Below, one piece after another: positions 1 to 9,026 of a stretch of DNA of 64,000 bases. The position numbers and the translations under genes were made by a program. Source of the DNA: Pedobacter suwonensis (GTDB lineage Bacteria; Bacteroidota; Bacteroidia; Sphingobacteriales; Sphingobacteriaceae); NCBI RefSeq assembly GCF_900111825.1, contig NZ_FOJM01000019.1, positions 62,001-126,000 of the forward strand, written 5' to 3'. Under the pieces are notes generated by a model. It did no database searches. It was given only the letters and a program-made list of their open reading frames with translations, and was not told where the DNA came from. The number at the start of each line of letters is the position of its first letter. Position 1 is the stretch's first letter.

Positions 1-47
1 CCTAAGGAACTATTCTGATAAATATCAAATACATTTTCTACTTTCAT
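1..47 (-). CDS. 5' end of an unidentified gene, cut by window edge
   Basis: An ATG at 45-47 (minus strand) opens a frame of 15 codons that runs off the left edge (MKVENVFDIYQNSSL). It starts 14 bases after the stop of the nuclease-like gene at 62-1258, so the two probably share an operon. If the upstream gene is an ABC-3C effector, this would be the place for the middle-component or ABC ATPase gene, but 15 residues are not enough to say. Confidence 0.45.
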   Translation of the reverse strand, partial: MKVENVFDIYQNSSL

Positions 48-61
48 TTGTTCGCTTGTAT

Positions 62-1258
62 TTATTTAATTTCCGTCTGCCAATCAGGGTGCCATCCTAT
101 TATAAGTTTATCTGACAAGATGTGTAAGCTTCCAAGTATCGTATATGGCTGAATAACTGGATATCCGGCTAAACTATATCCAGCTGTATTTGATGAATCT
201 ATGTATATCAGGTTTCCAACATCCGCCTTTGTCAATGTAGGTTTGGTCTTAGCCTCTATTAAATGTCTTTTTTTATGACCTTTCCAATTTCGGGAAATGT
301 CACTTTCTAATTCATTTATATCTTCTTGACAAGGAATAGTGCCATTTTCTGCCCATCTATCCCGTTCTTTCGAAGCGCGGAGAAAATGATCTATTGCATC
401 AACAATGTCATCTTCATCAGCTTCAATCAAACTTAACTGTTTAATAAATATTTTATCCTGTTGTTGTTGCCTTTCAAAGTCAAATACAGGTATAGCTGAA
501 ACCGCCTGTTCGATAAATGGTCTTTCTAAAGATTCCTTAATATATACGTCTTTTATATCAATTAATTTCTGAGCTTTAATTGTACCTTCTTGACCTTTTG
601 CCCATTTTCCGATTATATCATTAACCAACCATCCAAAGATTTTCTCATACACAGAATTAAAAGGAACTTCAGAACCAATTCTCAAATTGGCTTTAATCTC
701 CTCTTTAAACTTATTTCTATCTGGATAGAACTCGTCTGCAGATAAAACAATTTTAGCAAGTAAATTTATAAAGTCTTCCTTTGAGTAGTCAGTTACAATA
801 TCATCGTGCAATTCTTTTGATTTACCTTTCAACTTACTTCCTATATCGAATAATTCGTCATAAAATCCTTCAAGTATGTTGCGGTCAGTTTTATAGTCGC
901 TGACATAGTTAGCTTTATGAAGTTTAGAGATAGTTGATGTTGATGAAACTCTTTTATTAGTTGACAGAACGAACCGTGCTTTCTCCCTGGGGAATCTCCT
1001 CTGAATTGATAACCAAATGGAAAAGGTTTTCCATAGGTTTATATTAGAGTTTGAGAATGGGTTACTTTTCCCAGTTACACTTTTATCCTGCTCGTATATT
1101 CTGTTAATCTCTTGACCCGATTTTAATTGAGAAACAACATCATCATCCGTTTCTATTGAAACAAAGTCGATGTCTGATCTTGATAGCCAAAATATGGCAC
1201 GCTCAAATTGATATAAATATCCTAATGCTTGTCCTGATGCAGATTTACCTAACGCCAT
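62..1258 (-). CDS. Probable ABC-3C-type defence effector with nuclease-like N-terminus
   Basis: A 398-residue protein. Its N-terminus (GQALGYLYQFERAIFWL, then IETDDDVV around residues 35-42 and YEQDKS at 55-60) has the pattern of the dsDNA-nuclease domains seen in Cap4 and ABC-three-component effectors: an acidic cluster (E36, D38-D40) followed by a QxK (Q57, K59), as in the PD-(D/E)xK fold. The C-terminus ends in an IGWHPDW motif that I associate with ABC-3C C-terminal domains. A second gene begins 14 bases downstream, as expected for a multi-gene defence operon. Family assignment is from motif memory; the companion ATPase lies outside the window. It could also be a stand-alone nuclease. Confidence 0.5.
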   Translation of the reverse strand: MALGKSASGQALGYLYQFERAIFWLSRSDIDFVSIETDDDVVSQLKSGQEINRIYEQDKSVTGKSNPFSNSNINLWKTFSIWLSIQRRFPREKARFVLSTNKRVSSTSTISKLHKANYVSDYKTDRNILEGFYDELFDIGSKLKGKSKELHDDIVTDYSKEDFINLLAKIVLSADEFYPDRNKFKEEIKANLRIGSEVPFNSVYEKIFGWLVNDIIGKWAKGQEGTIKAQKLIDIKDVYIKESLERPFIEQAVSAIPVFDFERQQQQDKIFIKQLSLIEADEDDIVDAIDHFLRASKERDRWAENGTIPCQEDINELESDISRNWKGHKKRHLIEAKTKPTLTKADVGNLIYIDSSNTAGYSLAGYPVIQPYTILGSLHILSDKLIIGWHPDWQTEIK

Positions 1259-1499
1259 AACTATAACGAGGTAACTTTAAACCAAAAAAAACTTCTTTAT
1301 TTCCAGCATTATGAAAAACGTTAAAACTATTACCTTTATACAATAATAATAATTTAATATTCAAAACCCTATTGAATTAGAATCGTCGAGATAATTATTT
1401 GATTCAAAAATTTAATGAATTTTATTAAAAAGCACGTTATTGAAACCTTATAAAGTATTAATGCCCGCAAGGGCCGCCCGAAATTTTGGGCATAGCAAA

Positions 1500-1526
1500 G
1501 CACTAAGAACAATCTGCCCTTAGTGC
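1500..1526 (-). terminator. Terminator hairpin after the DUF932 gene
   Basis: GCACTAAG at 1500-1507 pairs perfectly with CTTAGTGC at 1519-1526. It lies about 23 bases beyond the stop codon at 1549, so it should end the minus-strand operon 1549-2925. Two further GC-rich mini-hairpins follow at about 1463-1493. Confidence 0.6.
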
Positions 1527-1548
1527 CTAATTAAGTGTAGAAAATGGA

Positions 1549-2610
1549 TTAATTCAACGCATTTACGCCAATCCTAGCAAAATCACTGCATAAATCAAAT
1601 GTAGCCTGTGCCTTTCCCAATCCGTTGCCCGACATAATGGAATTGAACTTGGCCTCATCCGTTTTGTAGCTTTTCACATTCTGAAAATAGCCTGTAACGG
1701 AATTGTAAACACCAAACAAAGTTCCTTTTGTGGTTTCCATTTGTTGGCTTGGACTTGTACCCGAATATTCCAAAACCTTATCAACTACATTGCTGAACAG
1801 ACTTGAAAACTCATCGGGTCGGCCTTTTTGTATGTTCTCTAAAGTTTCCTTATTTGGCGCCATTGCCATTTGCACCAACTTCTTAACCTGCTTATCGGTA
1901 ATCTTGACCTTTGCCCACTGGTTAAAAATCTGCTCCATTTCTCCACCCAATTGGTTGGTGATGCCTAACAGTTGGTGTGCCTGTTTCAACCGTTCGTGTG
2001 CGCTTGCGGTATGTCGTATTTTTATAGCCCCTTTTTGGTTTTGTAATGCGGCATTCAACGTATTTTGGCAACAAATTCTAATCGGTGTAAACGATGCGGT
2101 AATGCTACCAAAACCATCGTGCGAAGTGGTGAGAAACAAATATTGCTCAATCAGATCTGATTTACCAACTTTGATAAACTCGGGCAGTTTTGCAGTTATA
2201 AAAATCCGTTCGCCCTTGCCCAATGCTCCTGCGGTCTCGTACAAAATCCCATCTCCACCGCCAACGATAGTATCAAAGAACGAAAAGGCGTCAACGTTCT
2301 GCACCACTTCGTAATCTTTACCGACTACGCCCAAAACCTGATTGGTATCGGTGCGGAGCGTGGCAAAATAATCGGGAACTTCAATTTCAGTATGCGCTAA
2401 CAAATCGGGTTCATCCTCCTGGGCTTGTCCGTTATCAACTGTAAACAACCGACGTTTTTCGACCGTATAGTTTAAACCTGCGTGTTTAATGGCTTCCGCA
2501 CTTGTCGGATAGTCCTCTATGATCGTGCCCAGACTGTGCCACGCTTTTTGCTTCACACTAAAAAAGCTATGCTTTTCGGTCTTACTATCATAATTTATGT
2601 TGTGTGCCAT
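1549..2610 (-). CDS. DUF932 family phage/plasmid-like protein
   Basis: A 353-residue protein of the DUF932 (phage/plasmid-like TIGR03299) family, which is common on Bacteroidota conjugative elements and has no established biochemical role. The start was set at the ATG 2608-2610 (MAHNINYDSKTEKHS) rather than the longer frame to 2667, because family proteins begin with this kind of segment and the extra residues overlap the upstream small gene. Typical features are the WHSLGT motif near the N-terminus and a C-terminal helical region. It overlaps the upstream small gene by 23 bases and is the last gene of a short minus-strand operon ended by the hairpin at 1500-1526. Confidence 0.8.
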   Translation of the reverse strand: MAHNINYDSKTEKHSFFSVKQKAWHSLGTIIEDYPTSAEAIKHAGLNYTVEKRRLFTVDNGQAQEDEPDLLAHTEIEVPDYFATLRTDTNQVLGVVGKDYEVVQNVDAFSFFDTIVGGGDGILYETAGALGKGERIFITAKLPEFIKVGKSDLIEQYLFLTTSHDGFGSITASFTPIRICCQNTLNAALQNQKGAIKIRHTASAHERLKQAHQLLGITNQLGGEMEQIFNQWAKVKITDKQVKKLVQMAMAPNKETLENIQKGRPDEFSSLFSNVVDKVLEYSGTSPSQQMETTKGTLFGVYNSVTGYFQNVKSYKTDEAKFNSIMSGNGLGKAQATFDLCSDFARIGVNALN

Positions 2611-2794
2611 GATTGATATTTTTAACGTTTCTAACCCTTGATAATAAAATCTCTGTTTCCAGTACATTGATATTTGCCGTATCGCTAAGGGTCATTTTCG
2701 ATTGGGTCTCTATCTCGTGTACGATATCTGATAGCTGTTTAAGGTCTGCGTGGACTGCCACACGTACCATGATAAAAATCGTTTCGTATTTCAT
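2588..2794 (-). CDS. Small hypothetical ICE protein
   Basis: 68 residues, mostly helical and charged, no recognised domain. Its ATG overlaps the stop codon of the 44-residue gene before it (ATGA, 2791-2794) and its end overlaps the DUF932 start by 23 bases. Such tight coupling argues that it is translated. An opposite-strand frame at 2613-2819 is a shadow. Confidence 0.6.
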   Translation of the reverse strand: MKYETIFIMVRVAVHADLKQLSDIVHEIETQSKMTLSDTANINVLETEILLSRVRNVKNINHGTQHKL

Positions 2795-2925
2795 CGTTTT
2801 TGGATATGTTGTTTCTTGAATTTGTCGAGTTGCTGATAAAAGGCTTTCGGGTTTTCCTCCTCAAATTCAACCCCGTAGCCAGTCCAGTATAACTGGTCTA
2901 AAAATTCTATAAATGCTTCAAGCAT
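2791..2925 (-). CDS. Very small hypothetical protein (44 aa)
   Basis: ATG at 2923-2925, stop TGA at 2791-2793, giving 44 residues beginning MLEAFIEFLDQLYWTG. The stop shares bases with the start of the following gene (4-base overlap), the usual sign of translational coupling. Acidic first half, lysine-rich tail. Function unknown. Confidence 0.55.
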   Translation of the reverse strand: MLEAFIEFLDQLYWTGYGVEFEEENPKAFYQQLDKFKKQHIQKR

Positions 2926-2951
2926 GATCTATCGATTTGATTAAGGAATTA

Positions 2952-2976
2952 ACCGCCCCCGATATTTGGGGGCGGT
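2952..2976 (-). terminator. Strong hairpin after gene 2983-3546
   Basis: ACCGCCCCC (2952-2960) pairs perfectly with GGGGGCGGT (2968-2976) around a 7-base loop, starting 7 bases past the TAG stop at 2983-2985. It is likely a terminator, or an attenuator before the small genes downstream. Confidence 0.65.
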
Positions 2977-2982
2977 CATTAG

Positions 2983-3546
2983 CTATTTGATTGGAAAATG
3001 GATATCTCCCTCGATTTCGGCAAGCTTGTCGATACATAGTTTATTTACCATCGCTGCAACTGCATTGATGATAAATGGGTTCTTTGTTGTAAATTCCCTT
3101 CCTTTGTCATCCTCAATGGTCAGTTCGCAACGTTGGTAGTGGTTGCTCTCGGTCTCGTCCGCATCATCTTTTTGCAACACTTCAAATTCCTCTAAAGTGT
3201 TAATGGTATCCAATAATTTGCCCCTTTGGTTGATACGGCGGTTGAGTTCCAATGCAAATTTGATGGTGGCATCCAAATTCATCTGTGGCTTCTGCTCCTG
3301 CAATTGTTCCTTCAATTCGATTTTTGTCGGCTCTGCCTTTGGTGCTTCGGGTGTAACCGCTGATTTTACCGGTTCGTTCTTTGTCTCGATGGGCTTTGTG
3401 GTGTCTGCTTCCGATTTTGGCTCTTCCTTAGCTTGGGTTTTGGTGGCATCCTTTAGCGGTAATGACGGACGGATTGCCGCTTTTTCTGTCGATTTGTTAA
3501 CTGTTGTTGTGCTGTCTTTTCCGCTTCCGATTACTGTTGTTTTCAT
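2983..3546 (-). CDS. Hypothetical ICE protein with Lys/Glu/Pro-rich N-terminus
   Basis: 187 residues. The first 90 or so are low-complexity and rich in K, E, T and P (repeated KPIE, KAEP type segments), likely disordered. The C-terminal half (from about residue 93) is ordered-looking and contains a conserved-looking NPFIINAVAAMVNKL segment. I recognise this as a type of conserved hypothetical protein of Bacteroidota conjugative elements but cannot give a function. It has its own terminator at 2952-2976. Confidence 0.65.
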   Translation of the reverse strand: MKTTVIGSGKDSTTTVNKSTEKAAIRPSLPLKDATKTQAKEEPKSEADTTKPIETKNEPVKSAVTPEAPKAEPTKIELKEQLQEQKPQMNLDATIKFALELNRRINQRGKLLDTINTLEEFEVLQKDDADETESNHYQRCELTIEDDKGREFTTKNPFIINAVAAMVNKLCIDKLAEIEGDIHFPIK

Positions 3547-3752
3547 GATTTCTAAAATTTAATCTGTGTTCAATAATTATTTCGACTATCTACCCCAAAA
3601 GGGCGGTTCTCACTATGCCCAACGTTCTGACCGTTGGGGCGGTGGGTTCGGTGGGTGGGCTTCTGCCGTTGGTTCTGCTCATGGGTTTTTCTCCTTTAAA
3701 AAATGCTGTCGGCTGAAGCCTCCTGCCTTTTTGTTAAAAGCCCTCACTTGAT

Positions 3753-3870
3753 ACAATCCAATAGGCAGGCAAGACTTTGCCGAAAAAAAAACCTCGTGAG
3801 CGCAGCGAGCAGGGAAGATTTTTTTCGAGCAAACCCAAAGGGCTTGGTCTTGACTAGACTAGTGGATTGT
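3753..3870. repeat. Imperfect long inverted repeat in a 500-base gene-free stretch
   Basis: The 500 bases between 3547 and 4046 hold no convincing gene. Within them the arms 3753-3775 and 3847-3870 are imperfect inverted copies: both read ACAATCCA, then an TAG core, then CAAGAC (right arm read on the minus strand). The loop is GC-patchy, with A- and T-runs and CTCG/CGAG pairing. Short G-rich runs (3625-3665) precede it. It might be a transfer-origin-like or recombination site, a structured RNA, or the hinge where cargo was inserted; nothing in the sequence decides. Confidence 0.4.
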
Positions 3871-4046
3871 TCAGAAATTTTGGCACAAAAAGGTTCGGGG
3901 GTAATTTTTTATCACCTAAAAGAAGTGGAAATTGAAAAATAAAGCCTTACCAGAACACCGTTACAATTTTTAGTGAGATTTTCAGCGACAGCACTTAATT
4001 GCTAATTTTTTTAGCGTAAATTTGAAGCCAATAAAATTGTTATGCT

Positions 4047-6146
4047 ATGGGGAAGCTGAAAACTACTTATATTAGTCCTGTAAACAAGAAAAACGCTCAC
4101 AAGATGGATAATAAGGTAAGTATTAACAATAACAGTGTAGACTCGGCTGGCATTACGAAAGACTATATGGAGGCCGTATCCGAGCTCCTGTGGAATGGAT
4201 TTGATGCATATGCGACAGAAGTTGACATCATATTTGACACAAATCAAATCGGGACTATACATTGGCTGAGCATCATTGATAATGGAACTGGTATTAATCT
4301 GGGTAATTTAAGTGAGACCTTTGGCGCATTTTTAGATTCCATTAAGCGTAATACCTTCCAGCGTTCATCATATACCAAAGGAAAGAAAGGTAAAGGAAGA
4401 TTTTCGTTTATTGCATTTGCTAATGAAGCAAAATGGCAAACAACATTTTTGGATCAAGTTACATCAAAATATTGCTCTTATGACATTAGTATAAGTGCTA
4501 GTAATAAGGATGTTTACAAAAATGACAACCAAATAAGCAGTGAGAGTGGAAAGACAGGTACTAAACTTACACTAACCAATTTGCATAGCGTTACGGGTTA
4601 TTCATTTCAAGCAACTGATTTTGTAAATTACCTAAAAAATGAGTTTGGGTGGTTTCTCTTACTGAATAAGAAGAATGAATATAAGCTTTGTATAAATGGG
4701 GAGCCAATTAATTACGAAGATACTGTTGCAGAGAGTGAAGAAATATCGATGGATATTAAAGATGTTGACGGAACAGAGCACCACTTTGATATCACGTATA
4801 TCAGATGGAATGAAAAGATTGGGGACAAATATTATTACTACTTTTTGAATGATGAAAAAAGAGAAGTATCAAAATCTCTAACATCTTTCAACAACAATGC
4901 CATCAACTTCTATCATAGCCTTTATATCGAATCCTCTTTCTTCAACAATTTTATCCATTCTGAATCCGCAGAACCTGCAACTAGAATGTTCGGAACTAAT
5001 AATGCAACCCATGTTTACAAAGTGCTTTATAAGGAACTGCAAAAAATCAACGCAGAAAAACAGAAATTATTCATTAGAGGGAACGCGGCTGATGAACTAA
5101 TTAGCAGATATGAACGTACAGGTGCCATACCTAAATTTGGTGATAGTAAGTATGAGCAGGAAAAAAAGAAAGACTTAATTGGAGTTGTAAAGGAAATATA
5201 TTGCATTCAGCCAAAGATATTTAAGGGGCTGACAGATACACAGGAAAGAACAAGCATAGGCTTTATCAATTTACTGTTGGACACTAATGAGAGAGAGAAT
5301 ATACTTACCATACTTGATGGTATCGTAAACATTTCGGTCGAGGAAAGAAAGAGCCTTGCTACCTTACTTCAGAAAACAACATTCGGACGTATCACTAGAA
5401 CCATTAATCTTATTGAAAGCAGGTATCGGACTGTTGAACTATTAAAAGCATTGGTTTTTGATTTAAAAATCTTTACTAATGAACGTGACCATATCCAGCA
5501 TGCAATAGCTGAAAATTATTGGCTATTTGGAGAGCAATTTCATTTGGTGTCCGCAAACGTGGGTTTTGAAAAACTTCTAGCAAGTTACTTGAGTATTCTA
5601 GATGGAGAAGAAGCAAACAAAGTGATACAGAATATAGATCCTGAAAAGAACCGAAGACCTGATATTTTCATCTGTCGCCAAAGAAGTATTCCGGATAATT
5701 ACAATCACGATGATGATATAGAAGAAAATATCATGGTTGAACTCAAACGTCCAACAGTTGTCATAGGAAAGGAACAGCTGAGGCAGATTGAAGATTACAT
5801 GGATTATATTATTCGGAATGATCAATTTAATTCCAGTACAAGGAAGTGGAAATTCTTTGTAGTAAGCAATAAGATTGATGATTATATTCAAAAGCAATAT
5901 GAGGCCTTTCAAGATAAGGGGAAAAGATATCTAGTGAAATTTTCTGGAAATATGGAAATCTATGCTATGTCGTGGGACGATGTTTTTAGAACATTTACTA
6001 CAAAACATAAATACCTGCTTAATAGACTTGAACTTGATCAGAAATCAATAAGAGAGGAGATGAAATCCAAAGGTATCAGTTTTGGGGTAGATAGTTCAGA
6101 CGAAATAACTAGAATTGTTAAACAAAATGCAGCGGATAACAATTAA
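4047..6146 (+). CDS. GHKL ATPase with C-terminal PD-(D/E)xK-like domain
   Basis: 699 residues. The N-terminus has all GHKL/HSP90-MutL-type ATP-binding motifs: ELLWNGFDA (46-54, N box with catalytic E and Mg-binding N), IDNGTGI (77-83) and GKKGKGRFSF (112-121). Near the C-terminus RPDIFIC (about 537-543) followed by MVELKRP (about 563-569) and a QIEDY helix resembles the D...ExK core of restriction-type nucleases. It is followed after 33 bases by the TOPRIM gene, so the pair would provide an ATP-driven clamp plus two potential nuclease centres. ATG 4047 was used; a second ATG at 4104 is also possible. It sits as cargo in an ICE, which suggests defence; specific function not known to me. Confidence 0.75.
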   Translation: MGKLKTTYISPVNKKNAHKMDNKVSINNNSVDSAGITKDYMEAVSELLWNGFDAYATEVDIIFDTNQIGTIHWLSIIDNGTGINLGNLSETFGAFLDSIKRNTFQRSSYTKGKKGKGRFSFIAFANEAKWQTTFLDQVTSKYCSYDISISASNKDVYKNDNQISSESGKTGTKLTLTNLHSVTGYSFQATDFVNYLKNEFGWFLLLNKKNEYKLCINGEPINYEDTVAESEEISMDIKDVDGTEHHFDITYIRWNEKIGDKYYYYFLNDEKREVSKSLTSFNNNAINFYHSLYIESSFFNNFIHSESAEPATRMFGTNNATHVYKVLYKELQKINAEKQKLFIRGNAADELISRYERTGAIPKFGDSKYEQEKKKDLIGVVKEIYCIQPKIFKGLTDTQERTSIGFINLLLDTNERENILTILDGIVNISVEERKSLATLLQKTTFGRITRTINLIESRYRTVELLKALVFDLKIFTNERDHIQHAIAENYWLFGEQFHLVSANVGFEKLLASYLSILDGEEANKVIQNIDPEKNRRPDIFICRQRSIPDNYNHDDDIEENIMVELKRPTVVIGKEQLRQIEDYMDYIIRNDQFNSSTRKWKFFVVSNKIDDYIQKQYEAFQDKGKRYLVKFSGNMEIYAMSWDDVFRTFTTKHKYLLNRLELDQKSIREEMKSKGISFGVDSSDEITRIVKQNAADNN

Positions 6147-6179
6147 AACTATAGTTAAGCAATCTAATTTGGATTTTGT

Positions 6180-7385
6180 ATGGGGTCTTTCTCGTTTTTA
6201 ACAATTGCGGATTATCCAACTTTCGATAATAAAAATGAATACTATCGTGAAGTTGTAAATCACCTCTTCTTACCAGAAGACTTTGTTTGCGAAAAGAGGC
6301 CATTTAGCTCTAAAAACAAGTTATATTGGGGCGATGCCTACAATGATGAAAAAGGTAAGTTCTTTTTTAAGGGATTTCGACAAACGGCAGGTATATGTAA
6401 GAGACGACTTGAAATCTTTGGTACAAATTTACTATCTGTTAAATTGGATTGGGATAATGCCAAAGTAAAGGCATCAGAAAATAATTGGTATAGTGCTGAG
6501 TATGATTTTAATATTAAAAGAGTCTCCTTTACTGCGTATAGGAAAGAGTTAGCCAATATTCTAACCAATAAAATAATTACTTACGAGCAAGAGAGAGATA
6601 ATCTACACAACTCACTCATCGCAGATGGTTTAGTAATCTGTGGGCAATCAATTCCAGAAAGCCTTTATTCAATCTTATCGCTGGTTCCCGATGAAGCAAT
6701 TGTGGAATATGATCTAACCGATATCTCTGCAGCAGGTTGGATTAAGGCCGAGAAGGTAAAAGATGATATTCGATTTGAAAAGATAATTATCCTTACTGAA
6801 GGAAGATCAGACTCAGAAATCCTTAAGTCGACACTGAAGCTCCTTTATCCCGAACTATTTCCATACTATCATTTCCTAGATTTTGGAGGATTTAAAGTTG
6901 AAGGGGGTGCATCAGCTCTAGTTAGAACTGTGAAAGCTTTTGCAGCAGCGAACGTGAATCACCCTATCATAGCTCTTTTTGATAATGATACGGCTGGGAT
7001 ATCTGAAATGTGCAAAATACCTAAAAAACTTCCCAATAACATTAAAGCTCTAAAATTGCCAGATATTGAAATTGCCAAAAATTTTGCCACCTTAGGACCA
7101 ACAGGTATTGCTAAAGTAGATGTTAATGGGATGGCATGTGGAATTGAAATGTATCTTGGAGTTGAGGTACTTTCCAAAAATGGTCAATTTCCGTTAATAC
7201 GATGGAGTAGTTTTGACAACGGATTGCAAAAATATCAAGGCTATTTTGAAAATAAGGATGAATTGCAATCCAGATTTTGGCAATTCGTAAAAGATGGTAA
7301 GGAATGGCCAATGCCTGAAATGAAGTTGATATGGGAGAGCATTTTTAATGCGTTTTGTTCAGTCGGTAACAAAGATTTAACATGA
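6180..7385 (+). CDS. HEPN/TOPRIM domain protein
   Basis: 401 residues. It begins MGSFSFLTIADY, typical of HEPN/Toprim-associated N-terminal domains. A TOPRIM fold follows: ILTEGRSDSEIL (about 206-217, catalytic Glu) and ALFDNDTAG (about 263-271, DxD metal site). TOPRIM nucleases cut or nick DNA or RNA and are frequent in defence systems. It forms an operon with the GHKL gene upstream (33-base gap), recreating in two proteins the ATPase-plus-TOPRIM pairing of type II topoisomerases. A strong terminator follows at 7401-7432. Confidence 0.8.
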   Translation: MGSFSFLTIADYPTFDNKNEYYREVVNHLFLPEDFVCEKRPFSSKNKLYWGDAYNDEKGKFFFKGFRQTAGICKRRLEIFGTNLLSVKLDWDNAKVKASENNWYSAEYDFNIKRVSFTAYRKELANILTNKIITYEQERDNLHNSLIADGLVICGQSIPESLYSILSLVPDEAIVEYDLTDISAAGWIKAEKVKDDIRFEKIIILTEGRSDSEILKSTLKLLYPELFPYYHFLDFGGFKVEGGASALVRTVKAFAAANVNHPIIALFDNDTAGISEMCKIPKKLPNNIKALKLPDIEIAKNFATLGPTGIAKVDVNGMACGIEMYLGVEVLSKNGQFPLIRWSSFDNGLQKYQGYFENKDELQSRFWQFVKDGKEWPMPEMKLIWESIFNAFCSVGNKDLT

Positions 7386-7400
7386 TTAAACAATATTAGA

Positions 7401-7432
7401 AACTAGCCTAACGGTTTTACATTAGGCTAGTT
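7401..7432. terminator. Bidirectional terminator between convergent genes
   Basis: AACTAGCCTAA (7401-7411) is the perfect complement of TTAGGCTAGTT (7422-7432) and is followed by an A-rich run on the plus strand. It separates the TOPRIM gene (plus) from the histone-like gene (minus) and can serve both. Confidence 0.8.
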
Positions 7433-7449
7433 CAAAAAAACACTAGCTA

Positions 7450-7626
7450 CTATTTCGAATTCTTTTTCTCGGTAACTTCTTTTCTAATTTCGGTCGCTAA
7501 AACCTTTAAGTCCTGCATACCTTTACGTACTCTTGTTCCAGCCGCACCGTTAGCTTTGTTGTAGAATTTGTCGGCATCTGCTTCGATTGAAGCAATTAGT
7601 TCTTTTACTTTTTCGAATTTTTCCAT
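7450..7626 (-). CDS. Histone H1/Hc1-like small basic protein
   Basis: 58 residues, starting MEKFEKVKELIASIEADADK and rich in K and E, with the KVLATEIRKEV helix typical of the short Hc1-like/histone H1-like proteins found throughout Bacteroidota genomes and mobile elements. It probably binds DNA in the nucleoid. Start ATG 7624-7626, stop TAG 7450-7452. Convergent with the TOPRIM gene across a shared terminator. Confidence 0.8.
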   Translation of the reverse strand: MEKFEKVKELIASIEADADKFYNKANGAAGTRVRKGMQDLKVLATEIRKEVTEKKNSK

Positions 7627-7693
7627 GTTTTTCTAAATTTTTATGTTCAATGAATTATTTACACTTGTTAGAACGAATATATCATTTTTCGGT

Positions 7694-9004
7694 CTACATC
7701 GTCATTCCTTGGCCTTGGGCAACATCTTTTTGCTTGCCTTGTTCCATTTTCTTACTGAAAGAATTGCTGACTTCAAGACCTGTCTCCTTTAAAAACTGCT
7801 CACGCTTTTCGGGCTTACCATCCTCCCTGTAGAAGTTTAGTTTGCCATAGCGGACTGCCGTTTCCAGAAACATCTTGTTTTCCTGTCCATCCTTAAATAC
7901 AGTAATCAATGGCCTATGACCGTTTAACAGTGCATTCTCTAGTTTCTGCGCTGTCTTTGGGTCTTCCATTTCCTTAATTCTATAGTTATTCAATTGCGCC
8001 TTAACATCGTAGCCATAGGCATCGGTGAAATGGCGCATGGTCAAATTATCGTTCCTGTCTCTTGCTTTATCGGTATCTAATTGCACCCAAGCATTGTATG
8101 GAACGCCATCTCGATTAAGCAAATCATCACGGTAGACTGATCTCCCCTGAACGAGGTTTGCCGCATGCTCACGCCCGAAGCCTTCGCCATGGTTCAGCCA
8201 AAAGGTCTGTGGCATAGGTGGAGATTTGAATGTACGTTCAAAATCCCTTGCCACATAGTTGATCTTGCCATTTTCCATATTGGCCAGCATGGTTTTGCTT
8301 GCCGCACTCTTGCCCACGGCAAGTTCGACATTTCCACTCTGTTTTTTGAAATAGCTTACGGCCTCGTTCAGGTTCTCCATTTTCTTGACCCCGTTATCCT
8401 GTCCCTCTGGTGTGTGGGTGATGATCATATACTTTTGGCTTTCTTCCAAAGGTTTGGCAAGATTGTGCACTGCTTCCAAACGGTTCAGGTAATAGTAATC
8501 AGACTGTCCGGATTGCTTGAATTGTAACGTGATGTCCACTTGACCTCTTGTTGCCTTAACTGTGTCGTGGAGCTTGAAAAAAGGTTCATCTTTTCTCATA
8601 TGTTCTTCCATCTTTGCGATGTGGGCATCTCCAAAGCCCAGTTTTTTCATCTCTTTCTTGAGATCTTCCAAGTTGTTCAAATTCATAATATGATTTGTTT
8701 TAAATAATAAATCGGAATGGCTGTTCCCGTTTTCGTTGGGATGTAATAGCCAGTCCCTTTGCAGTTGCTTCAGTCCGTAGAGCAGATTGGCTATAGGTAC
8801 AGCTTCGTGCCAATTGAAAATCTGCTGGTATTCCTTGGCATAGTCAAGGGCATCTATTTCCTCAAAAAAACAATCCAATTCGTAAGGTGAACCTATTGGG
8901 TTATCTGTATCGTAAACGACCCATTGGTTGCCCTCGTTTGCCTTTTGATCCAGAAAATCGATAAGCTTATTGACGGTCTCCGGTATTTCTACAAGTCCTG
9001 ACAT
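7694..9004 (-). CDS. Conserved Bacteroidota ICE protein of unknown function
   Basis: 436 residues from the ATG at 9002-9004 (MSGLVEIPETVNKLIDFL); the longer frame to 9073 would overlap traM. The middle part from about residue 115 (NLNNLEDLKKEMKKLGFGD) to the end has the look of the DUF3945/DUF4099-type proteins often encoded beside tra genes, with FWLNHGEGFGREHAANLVQG and HRPLITVFKDGQENKMFLE segments. Cytoplasmic by sequence, no signal peptide. It is the last gene of the tra operon. Function unknown; DUF assignment tentative. Confidence 0.65.
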   Translation of the reverse strand: MSGLVEIPETVNKLIDFLDQKANEGNQWVVYDTDNPIGSPYELDCFFEEIDALDYAKEYQQIFNWHEAVPIANLLYGLKQLQRDWLLHPNENGNSHSDLLFKTNHIMNLNNLEDLKKEMKKLGFGDAHIAKMEEHMRKDEPFFKLHDTVKATRGQVDITLQFKQSGQSDYYYLNRLEAVHNLAKPLEESQKYMIITHTPEGQDNGVKKMENLNEAVSYFKKQSGNVELAVGKSAASKTMLANMENGKINYVARDFERTFKSPPMPQTFWLNHGEGFGREHAANLVQGRSVYRDDLLNRDGVPYNAWVQLDTDKARDRNDNLTMRHFTDAYGYDVKAQLNNYRIKEMEDPKTAQKLENALLNGHRPLITVFKDGQENKMFLETAVRYGKLNFYREDGKPEKREQFLKETGLEVSNSFSKKMEQGKQKDVAQGQGMTM

Positions 9005-9026
9005 AGCGAATTTTTTATGGATTAAA

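Noticed and set aside
1730..2314. 194-residue plus-strand frame inside DUF932
   Set aside because: Antisense shadow of a clear DUF932 gene.
3566..3942. Plus-strand frames in the 3.5-3.9 kb gap
   Set aside because: Gly/Ser-rich low-complexity or repeat-derived peptides without start context; the region looks like structured noncoding DNA.
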